64,000 bases of DNA from NCBI GenBank assembly GCA_038064615.1, contig JBBTSR010000002.1, forward strand, positions 1 through 64,000. The letters are read 5' to 3'. A model generated the notes under the pieces. The model was not told where the DNA came from, ran no database searches, and was given only the letters and a program-made list of their open reading frames with translations. Shown in pieces: positions 1 through 9,578 of the stretch (position 1 is the first letter of the stretch; the number at the start of each line of letters is the position of its first letter). The DNA comes from GWC2-37-13 sp038064615 (GTDB taxonomy: Bacteria > Patescibacteriota > Microgenomatia > UBA1406 > GWC2-37-13). Both the position numbers and the translations under genes were made by a program.

Positions 1-2035
1 TCGCGCCAGTTGGTTTATTGATCGTTGTGGTAATATCATTTGGAGCATGTTCAAATAAAACTTGTTTTGGGTCTTTATTGATGTCGAAGATTGTCTTATT
101 CAAAAATAATGCTTTAGGATTTTGTTTTACTACTGCGTCAATTAAATTATTTTCAATTGCTACTGTTTCAATCTTATTAAAAGAAAGAATGTGTCTGACT
201 GATAACATATCAAAGTATGGATTATCAATAATATTTGCTGACTGAGTTGCAATATTTTCCTTAATACCTGTGATTCTAAAAGCATCCGGTTCTGCAAAGA
301 AATTTTTCATGTATAGAAAATAGCGATCACTCCATAATGCATCTAGTATTCTAATATCATTTAGGTCATATATCGTTGCTAAATTAGGAAAAAGAATGTT
401 ATCAACTGCAAATATTCTTGAATTTGAATAGGGCAACTTCTTCAGAAAATTTATCGCTGGTGGCGTACGAAAGCTGTCACGTCTATTTTTATCTCCTAAT
501 CTTGGGGAGTATATATAAAACTCTACCAATAACAATAGTAAAATCACGGATAAAATAAATTTTATGCTCTTTATCTTATAGATAAAAAAAGTAATTATCG
601 TTATGAATATTCCAGCAAAAAAAATGTTTGACCCAAATCCAAAATATTTCACGATAAAATAATTTGCCTTGATCATCTCTTGATAATGAATGTTGAGGTA
701 TATTAAAAACGAAAGTGACAAAGTATATATTAGGAATATTAATTTATTTTTATATTTAAGCAAAAATGGCAAAGATAAGGCCATTGTGGTTATGACTGAA
801 AAATTTATTAAGGTAGAGCTATATTTATTAAACTGAGTTTCTTTAAATCCAGGAAATAATTCAAAGACAAATATATGAACCACGCCATAAAGTTGAAGCA
901 TTAATATAGTAGTTAATGACAAATAAAAAAAATATATAACATTTACTTTATTTACTTTAATTGCTTTATATATTTTTTTTATATTTATCAAACCCATTAC
1001 AAATAAAAAAGAAATTATTGAGCCAATATAATTCCATCCTTGGGGATTAAAATCTAACTTATCCGCGTGACCTGACCAAAAAAAAGGTGTTCCGGCAAAC
1101 AATTTAGGTAAAACAAACAAAAATATATTTTTTAAATCCATGAATTTTTGCGCACCTCCACCTGAGTGGGCGTTGTAACTATTCAAAATATATTCCAAGC
1201 CAGGAACGTATTGAATTGCACCTATCAAGAAACCAAGAATCCAAATTAAATTACCTAATATAAAGAATTTGAGTTTGTCAGTATTTAAGTAAAAAATAGA
1301 TAAAAATGACGAATACAAAGCAATAAAAAACAATATAAAAATACTCGACTCCGGCATTCCGCCCAACATTGATAACCCTAAAAACAAAGCCGCTATCCCC
1401 ATCCATTTAATGTTTTTTTTAAAATAAAAATTATTGATAGACCAAGCAATTAATGGTAGCCACATATCAACATTATGATGCACAATGGTCGGAATATATA
1501 TAAAATATCCAGAAGAAAAAAGAGCGAGAGAACCAATAAGACAAATAATTCTGTCCAATCTAAAACTTCTTAGAAACAAGTACATTCCCAAAGACATGAT
1601 CATGTAGCGGAATACAAAAAAAATATCTAAAAAAAATAGATTAAAATGCGAAATTTTAAACAAAAGAATAAAAGGAAGTAATACTATATTAAAAGCATTT
1701 GATTGAAAATTAGCGGCCAGCGGAATCCCAATCCCAATATTTTGTGACCATATAGCTAAATGTCCTTGCAAAAATTGACGCGCAACTGATGCCCACATTG
1801 GTGGAAATTGCCAAGTATACGCACCTGGGTCTAAAATTGATGTACAAAACATATTTGGTGTTGTTAAAGTCTGGCCATAAGGAGGATAATTACCCATCAC
1901 AGCCGGCGCACAATCAAAGCCAAATGACCTGCCAAAAAAAACACCCCAATAGAATACGAGTGGCAATGTAAAAGATATAAAAACGTAAAACCATTCGTTA
2001 ACAATGATTTTCTGTATAGTATTTTTAAAATTCAT
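1..2035 (-). CDS. YfhO-like polytopic membrane protein (3' end outside window)
   Basis: Read by hand on the minus strand from the ATG at 2035; the frame stays open to base 1, so the C-terminus is outside the window (about 678 codons visible). The protein begins MNFKNTIQKIIVNEWFYVF, has a dozen or so hydrophobic helices, and then a soluble C-terminal part containing SRIFAVDN, NLATIYDLNDIRILDA and RYFLYM. That layout and those phrases resemble the YfhO/GT-C-like membrane family, proposed to glycosylate cell-wall polymers using lipid-linked sugar donors. The next gene upstream ends 8 bases before this start, so the two are probably co-transcribed. Family assignment is from memory of the motif pattern; the acceptor and sugar are unknown. 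Confidence 0.72.
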   Translation of the reverse strand, partial: MNFKNTIQKIIVNEWFYVFISFTLPLVFYWGVFFGRSFGFDCAPAVMGNYPPYGQTLTTPNMFCTSILDPGAYTWQFPPMWASVARQFLQGHLAIWSQNIGIGIPLAANFQSNAFNIVLLPFILLFKISHFNLFFLDIFFVFRYMIMSLGMYLFLRSFRLDRIICLIGSLALFSSGYFIYIPTIVHHNVDMWLPLIAWSINNFYFKKNIKWMGIAALFLGLSMLGGMPESSIFILFFIALYSSFLSIFYLNTDKLKFFILGNLIWILGFLIGAIQYVPGLEYILNSYNAHSGGGAQKFMDLKNIFLFVLPKLFAGTPFFWSGHADKLDFNPQGWNYIGSIISFLFVMGLINIKKIYKAIKVNKVNVIYFFYLSLTTILMLQLYGVVHIFVFELFPGFKETQFNKYSSTLINFSVITTMALSLPFLLKYKNKLIFLIYTLSLSFLIYLNIHYQEMIKANYFIVKYFGFGSNIFFAGIFITIITFFIYKIKSIKFILSVILLLLLVEFYIYSPRLGDKNRRDSFRTPPAINFLKKLPYSNSRIFAVDNILFPNLATIYDLNDIRILDALWSDRYFLYMKNFFAEPDAFRITGIKENIATQSANIIDNPYFDMLSVRHILSFNKIETVAIENNLIDAVVKQNPKALFLNKTIFDINKDPKQVLFEHAPNDITTTINKPTGA

Positions 2036-2043
2036 ATGATAAA

Positions 2044-3510
2044 TTAATTTAAAGGAACAAAGGTGTCAGGTTTGTTATAAATGTTTAGACATCTTACGTA
2101 ATCATTTTTGAATGCCAATTGGCAATTTAAATTAACAGCCAATAAATATGTCCAACTGATTATACAAAATAGACCGATAATAAATATTATTTTTATAACT
2201 TGTTTACTCTTACCGATGTAGTCTTGCCATATGAAACTAAAACCGATAAAACCTAATAAAGTCAGAAGAAAATAATAGTCTTGGTAATAGCGCCGTGCAT
2301 ACCCCATAAAAAACAACGCATAAATCGACACTGAAGCAAAGGTAGAACTTATAAGAAATATATTAGTTATTATTTGCTTTTTTTTAAATTTTTTTAATAT
2401 TAAAAATGGCACATAAATTATTGTTAATAGCAAAGGGGATGAAAAGAATATAGATGAAGTCCATTCTACATTTAGTAATTTTGGGAATTCTCCTATTAAC
2501 CAACCAGGTTTAACATAATTAATAAAAGGTAATGTTAATGATATTTTGGGCATCAATCCAATTAGCTGAATATTATTTAAAATAAAATAATTAATTGAAA
2601 TATTTTCATGATTTGTTAGTCTAAAGCGATCTTCTAGTGATTGTTGAGCGCTATATTTTGTTCCGAATTCAAAGGGATTATCAAATCTTGCAAAATTGTA
2701 GTAAGAATAAATAATAATTCCTATTAAAATCGGAATTAAAAAAAATGTAAGGCGAAACCAAGATTTGTAAAAAGTATACTCAAGTATATTGCTATTTTTT
2801 TTAGAATATTCTTTATAAAGAATAAAAAAAATAAAGGGTAACAATGCGAGGATGAGGTTAACTCGAGAAAAAAAACTTAAAACTAAAGCTATTCCTGAAA
2901 AAAAAAGTAAAATTATATCATTTACGATTAATTTTCCTTTAGTATTAAAGTGTGCAAAAAAGAATAAAAATGAAATCATCATAAAAGTAGAACCAAATAT
3001 AATAGCAGTCTCATAGACTAAATAACGTGCAGATAAAAAATATAAAGAGCCTAATCCGTAAATAATAAAAAAAATTATTTTTTGTAAATAAAAATTTTTT
3101 TTAAAAAATAAATACTTATGAATTAAAGTCAATAACCAATAAAAAATAGCAAGATTAATAATAGAAAAAACTAATGTTAATTGTGTAAAGGATAGGTTAA
3201 TATGCAAGCCATTTTTCAGAAATAGCCATATTACAATAGGTAAAGGTCCAAAATACAAGTAATTTACACCATTATAAAATGACCAATCAGCACCAGGGCC
3301 ACTTCCTGGTATTCCCAACATTCCTTTTTCAAATGCTGAGGCTAGTTGGTGATAATAAGTACCTTGATTAACATCGTAAAATTTGTAAGTTCCTTGTGTA
3401 CAGAAAAAGTAGTACGACCAACTAAAAAAAATTAAAATTATTAAAAATAATGCAGATTCGACTATTATATTTTTATGGGCTTCAAACCAGTCTAAAATAA
3501 TATTACTCAT
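2044..3510 (-). CDS. Polytopic membrane protein, possible GT-C glycosyltransferase
   Basis: 488 aa with about ten hydrophobic segments. After the first helix (about residues 16-36) comes an extracytoplasmic-type loop DVNQGTYYHQLASAFEKG followed by GPGADWSFYNGVNYLYFGPLP. Such acidic/aromatic first loops are typical of GT-C enzymes that use polyprenyl-phosphate sugars, but no exact family signature could be recognised. It lies 8 bases upstream of the YfhO-like gene and probably shares its transcript. A role in surface glycan assembly is inferred from context only. Confidence 0.6.
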   Translation of the reverse strand: MSNIILDWFEAHKNIIVESALFLIILIFFSWSYYFFCTQGTYKFYDVNQGTYYHQLASAFEKGMLGIPGSGPGADWSFYNGVNYLYFGPLPIVIWLFLKNGLHINLSFTQLTLVFSIINLAIFYWLLTLIHKYLFFKKNFYLQKIIFFIIYGLGSLYFLSARYLVYETAIIFGSTFMMISFLFFFAHFNTKGKLIVNDIILLFFSGIALVLSFFSRVNLILALLPFIFFILYKEYSKKNSNILEYTFYKSWFRLTFFLIPILIGIIIYSYYNFARFDNPFEFGTKYSAQQSLEDRFRLTNHENISINYFILNNIQLIGLMPKISLTLPFINYVKPGWLIGEFPKLLNVEWTSSIFFSSPLLLTIIYVPFLILKKFKKKQIITNIFLISSTFASVSIYALFFMGYARRYYQDYYFLLTLLGFIGFSFIWQDYIGKSKQVIKIIFIIGLFCIISWTYLLAVNLNCQLAFKNDYVRCLNIYNKPDTFVPLN

Positions 3511-3559
3511 TTTTATTTATTCAATGTTCACTAATTTATTAGTGTGGTGAAAAAACATT

Positions 3560-4222
3560 TTAAATCCAATCTATTAATACTTTATCTATCGAGTATTTCA
3601 ACAGATATTCCTTGTCTTTTTTTAAAAAAACAGGAGTCGCAGCAATAATTCTTTGCGGTTCAATGAATTTTATTACATTTTCAACTTCTTGTTTACTCGG
3701 ATTCATTTCGTAACCAAATCGATTAAAAGGAAATATAAAATAGTCTGCAATTATATTATTTTTACTTAGAATTTTAAGAGTGCTTGGAGGATTTATCGTC
3801 ATGAAAGCTATTTTAAAATTTAGTTTTTCTTTTGCAACATTAATAAATTTCTTGAAAACGTTTTCGTTATTTAGAGCGACTGAAAGATCGGTGAGGTATT
3901 CTGAAAAGATTATAAAATTTGGCCTAAATTTTTTAGCCTGTAAAAGTTCGATTGTGGCTAAAATTATTGCTCCCGTGGCAAAGTCCTTTTTCAAAATATT
4001 AAATATTTTAAATTTATATATCCATGCTAAATAAAAGATATCTCTTATATTGAGTTGAAATATTCTTCGTATTAAAGCTCCTAAATTTCCATACATTACT
4101 GCATCTTTTACGAAGACAGTAAAGTCTGGCACAATGAATACTTGATCTTGTTGATACTTACCGTTTGGCTTAATAAATTTGATAGATTTTCCTAATCTAT
4201 ATATGTATATTTGCTTTTTCAT
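3560..4222 (-). CDS. Hypothetical protein of the glycan cluster
   Basis: 220 aa, not recognised. It is soluble, with alternating strand and helix segments. The second half (FKIAFMTINPPSTLKILSK, then DYFIFPFNRFGYEMNPSK, then PQRIIAATPVF) reads like successive strands of a TIM-barrel or other alpha/beta fold, but no catalytic motif can be named. Its start overlaps the end of the epimerase/oxidoreductase fusion by 26 bases, so it is translated from the same message and may act on the same sugar or acceptor. No signal peptide or membrane helix is visible. Confidence 0.6.
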   Translation of the reverse strand: MKKQIYIYRLGKSIKFIKPNGKYQQDQVFIVPDFTVFVKDAVMYGNLGALIRRIFQLNIRDIFYLAWIYKFKIFNILKKDFATGAIILATIELLQAKKFRPNFIIFSEYLTDLSVALNNENVFKKFINVAKEKLNFKIAFMTINPPSTLKILSKNNIIADYFIFPFNRFGYEMNPSKQEVENVIKFIEPQRIIAATPVFLKKDKEYLLKYSIDKVLIDWI

Positions 4223-6119
4223 AAGATTGAGAAATCATTTTTTCTACTTCAAATGCAAAGTTTATTGAATTAACAAGAACTTTATTTTCATGTAGATTAT
4301 TAATAAATAGTTCATCTTCTCTATAATATACGTCTCCACCACTCTTATAATTTAAATTAAATCTTTTTTTGTAACTAGGAAGTTCATAATATTTTTTTAT
4401 CTTAGTCGGGAGCCCTTTGAGGCTAAGTGTAAGCGTTTGATCTTCGTATTTAATCTCTCCTTTTGAGCCAATAATAAAAAATTCTATTGTCATTACTGGA
4501 TATTTAGGCTCACTCCAGCTGGCATCTAATGTCCCTGTAAAGTTTTTGTGTCTTAAATAAATTATTGCCTTATCTTCCACTTCGTTGGAAAATAGAAATT
4601 TAATCTGACTTGAAGTAACTTCTCCTTTTCCAAATAAATATCTTATAACAGAAAAAGCATGAGGACCAGGATTCATTAATACACCACCACCTAATAATTT
4701 TTTTGTAAACTGCCAACCCTTTTTTTTACCGAATACTTCACTATGCTTGAGATGAATTTTATAACCTTTTATTTTTCCTATGATACCTTTTTCCAATAAT
4801 TGTTTAACATAACGTATTTCTCGTTTATATACCCAAAAATAACCGGAGGCGCTTATATTATTAATATTCTTATATTTCCTCTTTCTAATTTCTTCAAACT
4901 CCACTAATTCTTTTAAAGCCGGTTTTTCTATAAAATAAGGAAGTGATTTGTCCAAGCAGGAAAGAATTAATTTCTTATGAGTGAATGTAGGTGTGCAAAT
5001 AAAAACAGCGTCAATTTTTTCCATTTTTACTGCTTCATCAAGTGAAGAATAAGCGGAAGCTTTGACACCCATACTTTGTGCGTTAGTACATAGCTCTTTT
5101 AAACTATCAATCAAGGCAACTATTTTAACGTTTTGAATGGTAGATAATACTGCAGCATGAAAAGTTCCCATTTTACCTAAACCAATTATAGCTATATTTT
5201 TCGTCAGAGTTTTTGAGTGTTTTAAAAAATATTGCTTTACCCCAGAATGAACATTGATAAACTTCATACCCAAGTCTTTTTTTATTTTTCTTGAGTCGGA
5301 ACTGACTTTTTGATTAGAGCCTAGTACATTATCTACAGATATGGGAAAATTGGGTATTACTTTTGAACCCAAGTAGCCTCCTATAAGACCCAACCAAAAT
5401 GGAATGTGGATGATTGGTTTTTTTATCTTAAGTCCTTTTTGAATAAGATAAATAAAATCGTTCAGATTAATTGGTCCTTCTCCAATTTCATAAATTTTTC
5501 TTATTGTTTTTGAATTTTCAAATGTTTTTACTATGACTTTTGCAAATTCTTCAACTGTTATTGGGTAAAGAAGATGTTTGCCACTCCCTATTACGGGAAC
5601 AAAAGGTAATAATTTAGTGTAATGAACCATTGTATAGAATAGATTTCCTTTTTCTTTTCCATAAACTAAACCCGGCATTATAGTAGTCCATTCTGTTTGC
5701 GAAGAATGAATTATTTCATCAGATATTTTTTTTGATTTACCATACTTCCCTTTCCACTGAAGCTTGGTAGACTGAGAACTTATGTTAATTATGCGATTTG
5801 AATTTGTACAATGATCTTCAAGAAGTCTAATAACATTTCTTGTTCCTCCTACATTTATTTTATAACTCATTTTGGTTCCGTATTTATCAGCTGCTAAATG
5901 TACAATCGCATCAATATATCCTAATTTTCCTTTATAAGCATTGTAGTCAAGTAAATTTGCCCACAATATGGTTAGGTTGTTATGTGGAATAAAAGGAGCA
6001 ATTTTCCCAGGTCGAATCATAGCAGTAACGTTATATCCACTAGCAAGAAATTGGGAGACAACCTTTTTCCCAATAAAACCATTTGCGCCAGTGACTAATA
6101 TATTTTTATTTCTTTTCAT
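4197..6119 (-). CDS. Fusion: NAD-dependent epimerase/dehydratase + Gfo/Idh/MocA oxidoreductase
   Basis: 640 aa with two Rossmann domains. Residues 1 to about 300 form an extended SDR: GANGFIG at 11-17, an SSQS segment near 114-117 and the catalytic-type Y126-x3-K130. Residues about 307-640 form a Gfo/Idh/MocA enzyme: GLGKMG at 313-318, the EKP motif at 398-400 and a GPHAF histidine further on. Members of both families oxidise, reduce or epimerise nucleotide sugars, and a single chain could channel a keto-sugar between them. The ATG overlaps the stop of the upstream methyltransferase (ATGA). Separate enzymes of the same two families sit next to each other at 8643-10549. Confidence 0.85.
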   Translation of the reverse strand: MKRNKNILVTGANGFIGKKVVSQFLASGYNVTAMIRPGKIAPFIPHNNLTILWANLLDYNAYKGKLGYIDAIVHLAADKYGTKMSYKINVGGTRNVIRLLEDHCTNSNRIINISSQSTKLQWKGKYGKSKKISDEIIHSSQTEWTTIMPGLVYGKEKGNLFYTMVHYTKLLPFVPVIGSGKHLLYPITVEEFAKVIVKTFENSKTIRKIYEIGEGPINLNDFIYLIQKGLKIKKPIIHIPFWLGLIGGYLGSKVIPNFPISVDNVLGSNQKVSSDSRKIKKDLGMKFINVHSGVKQYFLKHSKTLTKNIAIIGLGKMGTFHAAVLSTIQNVKIVALIDSLKELCTNAQSMGVKASAYSSLDEAVKMEKIDAVFICTPTFTHKKLILSCLDKSLPYFIEKPALKELVEFEEIRKRKYKNINNISASGYFWVYKREIRYVKQLLEKGIIGKIKGYKIHLKHSEVFGKKKGWQFTKKLLGGGVLMNPGPHAFSVIRYLFGKGEVTSSQIKFLFSNEVEDKAIIYLRHKNFTGTLDASWSEPKYPVMTIEFFIIGSKGEIKYEDQTLTLSLKGLPTKIKKYYELPSYKKRFNLNYKSGGDVYYREDELFINNLHENKVLVNSINFAFEVEKMISQSYEKANIHI

Positions 6120-7069
6120 TTTTTACAAATTAAGAGTAAATTATCAGGTATTTTTCTTTTATTTGAGGAAATAATACTGTTAGAAAAAAGAATGTCTTTA
6201 TATGTTAAGTTATTTTTTTTAAGACTATAGAAAATACTCATCCGTACAATATAATCAAAGAATATTTTGGGTGTATAGTCTCGAATAGTAGTATAGATAA
6301 AATTTCTTATTTTATTCATATTACCATATCTCGGACTCAATTTTTTTACGCTTGTAGAAAATATTTTAAAGTAAATAGGATTGATTAAAAAATCTATTTG
6401 TAAATTTTCCTTTCTAAATATTTTTTTTGCGAGATTTTCTAACTCCCTTTGAATATACTCATGCTCATGGGGTGGAGTCAGTCTTTTTTTCGGATCTTCA
6501 TCTGGATTATTTATATATAAATTTTGAGAGTGTCTTCTTTCAGGAGTTCCTACAAATATATATCCGTTTTTTCGTAATAATCTAGAGCATTCTTTTAAAA
6601 AAAAAATTCCATCTTTTTGTTTTATATGTTCAATTACATGAGATGAAATTACAAAATCAAAACTTCCGCTGGAAAAAAGCTTGTCTTTTGTCGTATCCGT
6701 TTTTTTGAAAATAAGTCTATTATTAGCATATTTTTTATTAGCATAATCTATTACTGAACTAGAATAGTCTACACCATAAATTTTTAGTTCAGGGAACACT
6801 GTCCCCAAATAGCTTAAAAATCTCCCTGTTCCACACCCAAGTTCAATAAGCTTCATTCCTTTTTTCACACCTATCTTTTTAATATACCTTTGTATTGATA
6901 AATAGACTGGAGAAACCGTCCCAAAATGCATTAAGGGAGTTCGCCATTCCGAACCAGCTCCTTCAAGAGCAACATTATGTGGTATTGAAGTGACCGGATT
7001 TTGCTGAAACCATTTTAAATATTGAATTGCTTCATGCTTTAAATTTGAATAAGTAATTATTTTTTTCAT
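6116..7069 (-). CDS. Class I SAM-dependent methyltransferase
   Basis: 317 aa. The SAM-binding motif I is ELGCGTGRFLSYL near residue 85, followed by an acidic residue in GVDYSS and a methyltransf_11-type SSHVIEHI segment. The long C-terminal part (YKDILFSNS, NLLLICKK) continues the fold. Enzymes like this O- or N-methylate sugars or lipid-linked glycans. It is flanked by a GT2 starting one base upstream and by the epimerase fusion overlapping 4 bases downstream, so it belongs to the same operon. Substrate not determinable. Confidence 0.85.
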   Translation of the reverse strand: MKKIITYSNLKHEAIQYLKWFQQNPVTSIPHNVALEGAGSEWRTPLMHFGTVSPVYLSIQRYIKKIGVKKGMKLIELGCGTGRFLSYLGTVFPELKIYGVDYSSSVIDYANKKYANNRLIFKKTDTTKDKLFSSGSFDFVISSHVIEHIKQKDGIFFLKECSRLLRKNGYIFVGTPERRHSQNLYINNPDEDPKKRLTPPHEHEYIQRELENLAKKIFRKENLQIDFLINPIYFKIFSTSVKKLSPRYGNMNKIRNFIYTTIRDYTPKIFFDYIVRMSIFYSLKKNNLTYKDILFSNSIISSNKRKIPDNLLLICKK

Positions 7070-7828
7070 TTATAGATTCTTAATTGGCATAAATCTAACT
7101 TTAAATATTGTTATTATCCATCTCACCACATCCCGTGAAAATTTTACCTTTTTTCCTTCAGAATTTCCTCTGGAAACATATTTGATTGGGACTTCCAATG
7201 GTGTATAACCTAAGCGAATAAATTTTCCGACTATCTCCCAATCCAACTCAAAATATTGACCCTCCAAGTGAACATTTTTTAGTAATTCTCTTTTGAATAC
7301 CTTATACATTGTGGTCGGATCGGTCAGATGAACACCATAAACAATATTAAATAATGTATGGAAAAATAATCCGCCAAAATTCATAAAATGAGCATAGAAA
7401 CGTTCTTTTCCTTTAAATCTTCTAATTAACCAATCAGTTTTACCATTATGTTTTAAATGTCTTGAGCCTAACACAAATTTTGTTTTTCCTTCAATAATTG
7501 GTCTGACTAATTTTTCATAATCATTTACGTCATATTCTAAATCGGCATCTTGTATAAGAATTATATCTCCTTTTGCGTATTTAAGTCCTTCACGGACAGC
7601 ACTTCCTTTTCCATTTGGTTTCGATTGAAAAATAAGTCGTATATTTTTTTTATTTCTCACAAAAACAGAAACAATTTTTCTTGATTTATCGGTGCTATTG
7701 CTTTCTATGATGATAAGTTCTTTAAGTATTCCTTTAACATTATGCGAATAGACTTTTTTTAAAAGAGGTAGAACAGTTTTTTCTTCATTATAAATCGTGA
7801 TGATGATCGAAAGGAGATGTTTTTTCAT
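7070..7828 (-). CDS. Family 2 glycosyltransferase (DPM1-like)
   Basis: 252 aa, cytoplasmic GT-A fold. It begins with LSIIITIYNEEKTVLPLL, has a nucleotide-binding segment IIIESNSTDKS and the metal-binding DAD in IILIQDADLEYD. Residues around 165-185 (HLTDPTTMYKVFKR) match the acceptor-side region of dolichol-phosphate-mannose-synthase-like enzymes. No C-terminal membrane helices are present. The 5' end of this gene is mirrored by a degenerate fragment at 13738-13784, see findings. It is the first gene of the run that continues to the left end of the window. Confidence 0.87.
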   Translation of the reverse strand: MKKHLLSIIITIYNEEKTVLPLLKKVYSHNVKGILKELIIIESNSTDKSRKIVSVFVRNKKNIRLIFQSKPNGKGSAVREGLKYAKGDIILIQDADLEYDVNDYEKLVRPIIEGKTKFVLGSRHLKHNGKTDWLIRRFKGKERFYAHFMNFGGLFFHTLFNIVYGVHLTDPTTMYKVFKRELLKNVHLEGQYFELDWEIVGKFIRLGYTPLEVPIKYVSRGNSEGKKVKFSRDVVRWIITIFKVRFMPIKNL

Positions 7829-7906
7829 ATAAAAAATTTTATAAGCAATTATACTAAAAAAAATTATGAAAACAAAAAGCTAGAATCTGGAGGAAGGGAG
7901 GTTTAA

Positions 7907-8233
7907 TCAGTTTGTGTAAATAACTACTCCTTCTTTCTTCACTTCACTAAGAATTGAAAGATGGCTCAAATTTGTAAATTCTTTGTTTCGTAAAACACGT
8001 ACATCAAATATTCGCTCACTATCTATCTTTGAGCCAATATCTGAAAGTTTATTCATTAACTTAAATTCATTTTTCTTTTCAAAATCTGTTATAACCATAA
8101 TGTCAATGTCACTCCATTCATTTGCAGTCCCGCGAGCAAATGAACCATAAAGAATGATACTCTGCGGTTTAATTTCAGTTTTAATTTTTTCAACGTATTT
8201 TTTTAGCGTTATTTCAATTGTTTTTCTATCCAT
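7907..8233 (-). CDS. mntA: MNT-domain nucleotidyltransferase antitoxin (MntA-like)
   Basis: 108 aa minimal nucleotidyltransferase. Residues about 26-45 hold the family signature LYGSFARGTANEWSDIDI (GSxARG...SDxD), with both catalytic aspartates. In HEPN/MNT modules such proteins neutralise the HEPN RNase, in some cases by adding AMP groups to it. The gene overlaps the end of the HEPN gene by 25 bases, in the usual toxin-antitoxin arrangement. The pair is not sugar-related although it sits between two glycan genes. Confidence 0.85.
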   Translation of the reverse strand: MDRKTIEITLKKYVEKIKTEIKPQSIILYGSFARGTANEWSDIDIMVITDFEKKNEFKLMNKLSDIGSKIDSERIFDVRVLRNKEFTNLSHLSILSEVKKEGVVIYTN

Positions 8234-8586
8234 ATATAAAGCTTTTCAGCCATAACTATTAACGGTTCTACAATGTTTCTTTTTGTATAATGTTGCCTAC
8301 TCAAATCTTCATACCGAGTTCTTGTAAATGCAAGAGACAATTCTTTAACATTATTAATGTGTAATTCTTTTATGTTAAGCTTTGCTTGTTTAAACAATCT
8401 ATCGATATCATGAGTTTTTTTTGGTAATACGTCGATAAATTCCACAATATACGCCTTTAATATTTTTTCTACTGCTTGTTGCCAAAACATCACCGCATAT
8501 ACACTTCTCTTTGTTTGCCACATTTCAACAGCAATTTCTTTATCTTCTGATGAGATTTTGAACCATTGTTTTGTTTCCTTTTTCAT
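8209..8586 (-). CDS. hepT: HEPN-domain toxin (HepT-like)
   Basis: 125 aa from the ATG at 8586. A longer frame starts at 8607, but that extension would lie inside the predicted promoter. The all-helical sequence has the typical HEPN start KQWFKISSEDKEIAVEMW, then YAVMFWQQAVEKILKAYIV and THDIDRLF, and ends with the RTRYEDLSRQHY segment that carries the Arg/His cluster of this family. Homologues are RNases held in check by the adjacent MNT protein. Function is family knowledge; toxicity here is untested. Confidence 0.83.
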   Translation of the reverse strand: MKKETKQWFKISSEDKEIAVEMWQTKRSVYAVMFWQQAVEKILKAYIVEFIDVLPKKTHDIDRLFKQAKLNIKELHINNVKELSLAFTRTRYEDLSRQHYTKRNIVEPLIVMAEKLYIWIEKQLK

Positions 8587-8598
8587 ATTACTACGCTT

Positions 8599-8604
8599 AT
8601 TATA
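8599..8604 (-). promoter_or_regulatory. Candidate -10 box for hepT-mntA
   Basis: TATAAT on the minus strand, 12 bases before the chosen hepT ATG, giving a leader of only about 5 bases. No well-spaced -35 is seen (a TTGAAA lies 14 bases upstream). It suggests the toxin-antitoxin pair has its own promoter within the glycan cluster. Confidence 0.45.
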
Positions 8605-8642
8605 CACCCAACATTATTTTTCAATGGTAACATCATCCCTAA

Positions 8643-9578
8643 TTATTTTTCTTTTAGCAAATAACTCACAGTTTTTTTTATTCCTTCCTTTATTGATAAT
8701 TTTGGCTTCCAGCCAAGTTTACTTAATTTATTTATAGATAAATGAACAAATTCATTATCTCCCTTCCAATTACTTCCCTTACCTAACCATTTCTTTTTGA
8801 CATTTTTATAACCTGAAGCATCAAGGATCGTGTCAACGATTTCATTGACTGTTAGAACTTGAGTATGGCCAATGTTATAGACATTAAACTGTTCTTTGGA
8901 TTTTTTGATGACAGTAAACATCGCATCAATCCCGTCCAACACATAAAGAGAAGATTTTTTTGGTGTTCCATCTGAAAAAAGTTCAATTTCTTTATCATTT
9001 TTTTTGAGTTTATTAAGAAGATCAACAATTATACCGTGAGTATAACGTTCTCCGATAAATGAAACGAAGCGAAAAATATATGAAGTCATTCCATAATATG
9101 AAGCATAAGAATGAATATAAGTCTCACAGGCTGCTTTAGTTGCGCCATATAAAGAAGTCGGCTCGAAAGGGTAGTCTTCCGGAGTTGGATGAACTGTAGC
9201 ATCCCCATAGACAGACGAAGTCGAAGCAAAAGCGATTTTTTTAACGTTATTTTTATACATCGCCTCAAGAACATTCTGGGTCATCTCAAGATTTTGCTCG
9301 TGGTCAATAGCATGATCTTCAAAACCGCTTCGAACATCGGCGTGAGCCGCCAGATGGAAAACAAAGTCAGAACCTCTGATACTTTTTTCCAAAAGTTTAA
9401 TATTTTTTAAATCTCCTTCGACTAATTTAAATCTTGGATTTTTGAAATGATGTTTGACAAATAATTTTTTTCCTGTTGAAAAATTATCATAGACAACAAC
9501 ATCATTACCGTCTTTTATGATGCGATCAACGATATGACTACCAATAAATCCGGCTCCACCTGTTACAAAATATTTCAT
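8643..9578 (-). CDS. NAD-dependent sugar epimerase/dehydratase (GalE-like)
   Basis: 311 aa extended SDR. Glycine motif GGAGFIGSH at 7-15, NAD-ribose aspartate in YDNFSTGKK, an ASTSSVYG serine segment and the catalytic YGATK. The sequence resembles UDP-glucose 4-epimerase and UDP-glucuronate epimerase/decarboxylase relatives; which reaction it performs cannot be read off. Its start overlaps the stop of the Gfo/Idh/MocA gene by 4 bases. A roughly 90 percent identical 92-base copy of its 3' end lies at 14184-14275. Confidence 0.85.
   Translation of the reverse strand: MKYFVTGGAGFIGSHIVDRIIKDGNDVVVYDNFSTGKKLFVKHHFKNPRFKLVEGDLKNIKLLEKSIRGSDFVFHLAAHADVRSGFEDHAIDHEQNLEMTQNVLEAMYKNNVKKIAFASTSSVYGDATVHPTPEDYPFEPTSLYGATKAACETYIHSYASYYGMTSYIFRFVSFIGERYTHGIIVDLLNKLKKNDKEIELFSDGTPKKSSLYVLDGIDAMFTVIKKSKEQFNVYNIGHTQVLTVNEIVDTILDASGYKNVKKKWLGKGSNWKGDNEFVHLSINKLSKLGWKPKLSIKEGIKKTVSYLLKEK

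Noticed and set aside
1789..1971. Plus-strand short open frames in the first 2 kb (also 18-245).
   Set aside because: They lie inside the long minus-strand YfhO-like gene that runs off the left edge.
5968..6174. Plus-strand ORF overlapping the epimerase fusion start.
   Set aside because: Shadow of the conserved minus-strand SDR N-terminus; no ribosome-binding site or recognisable product.
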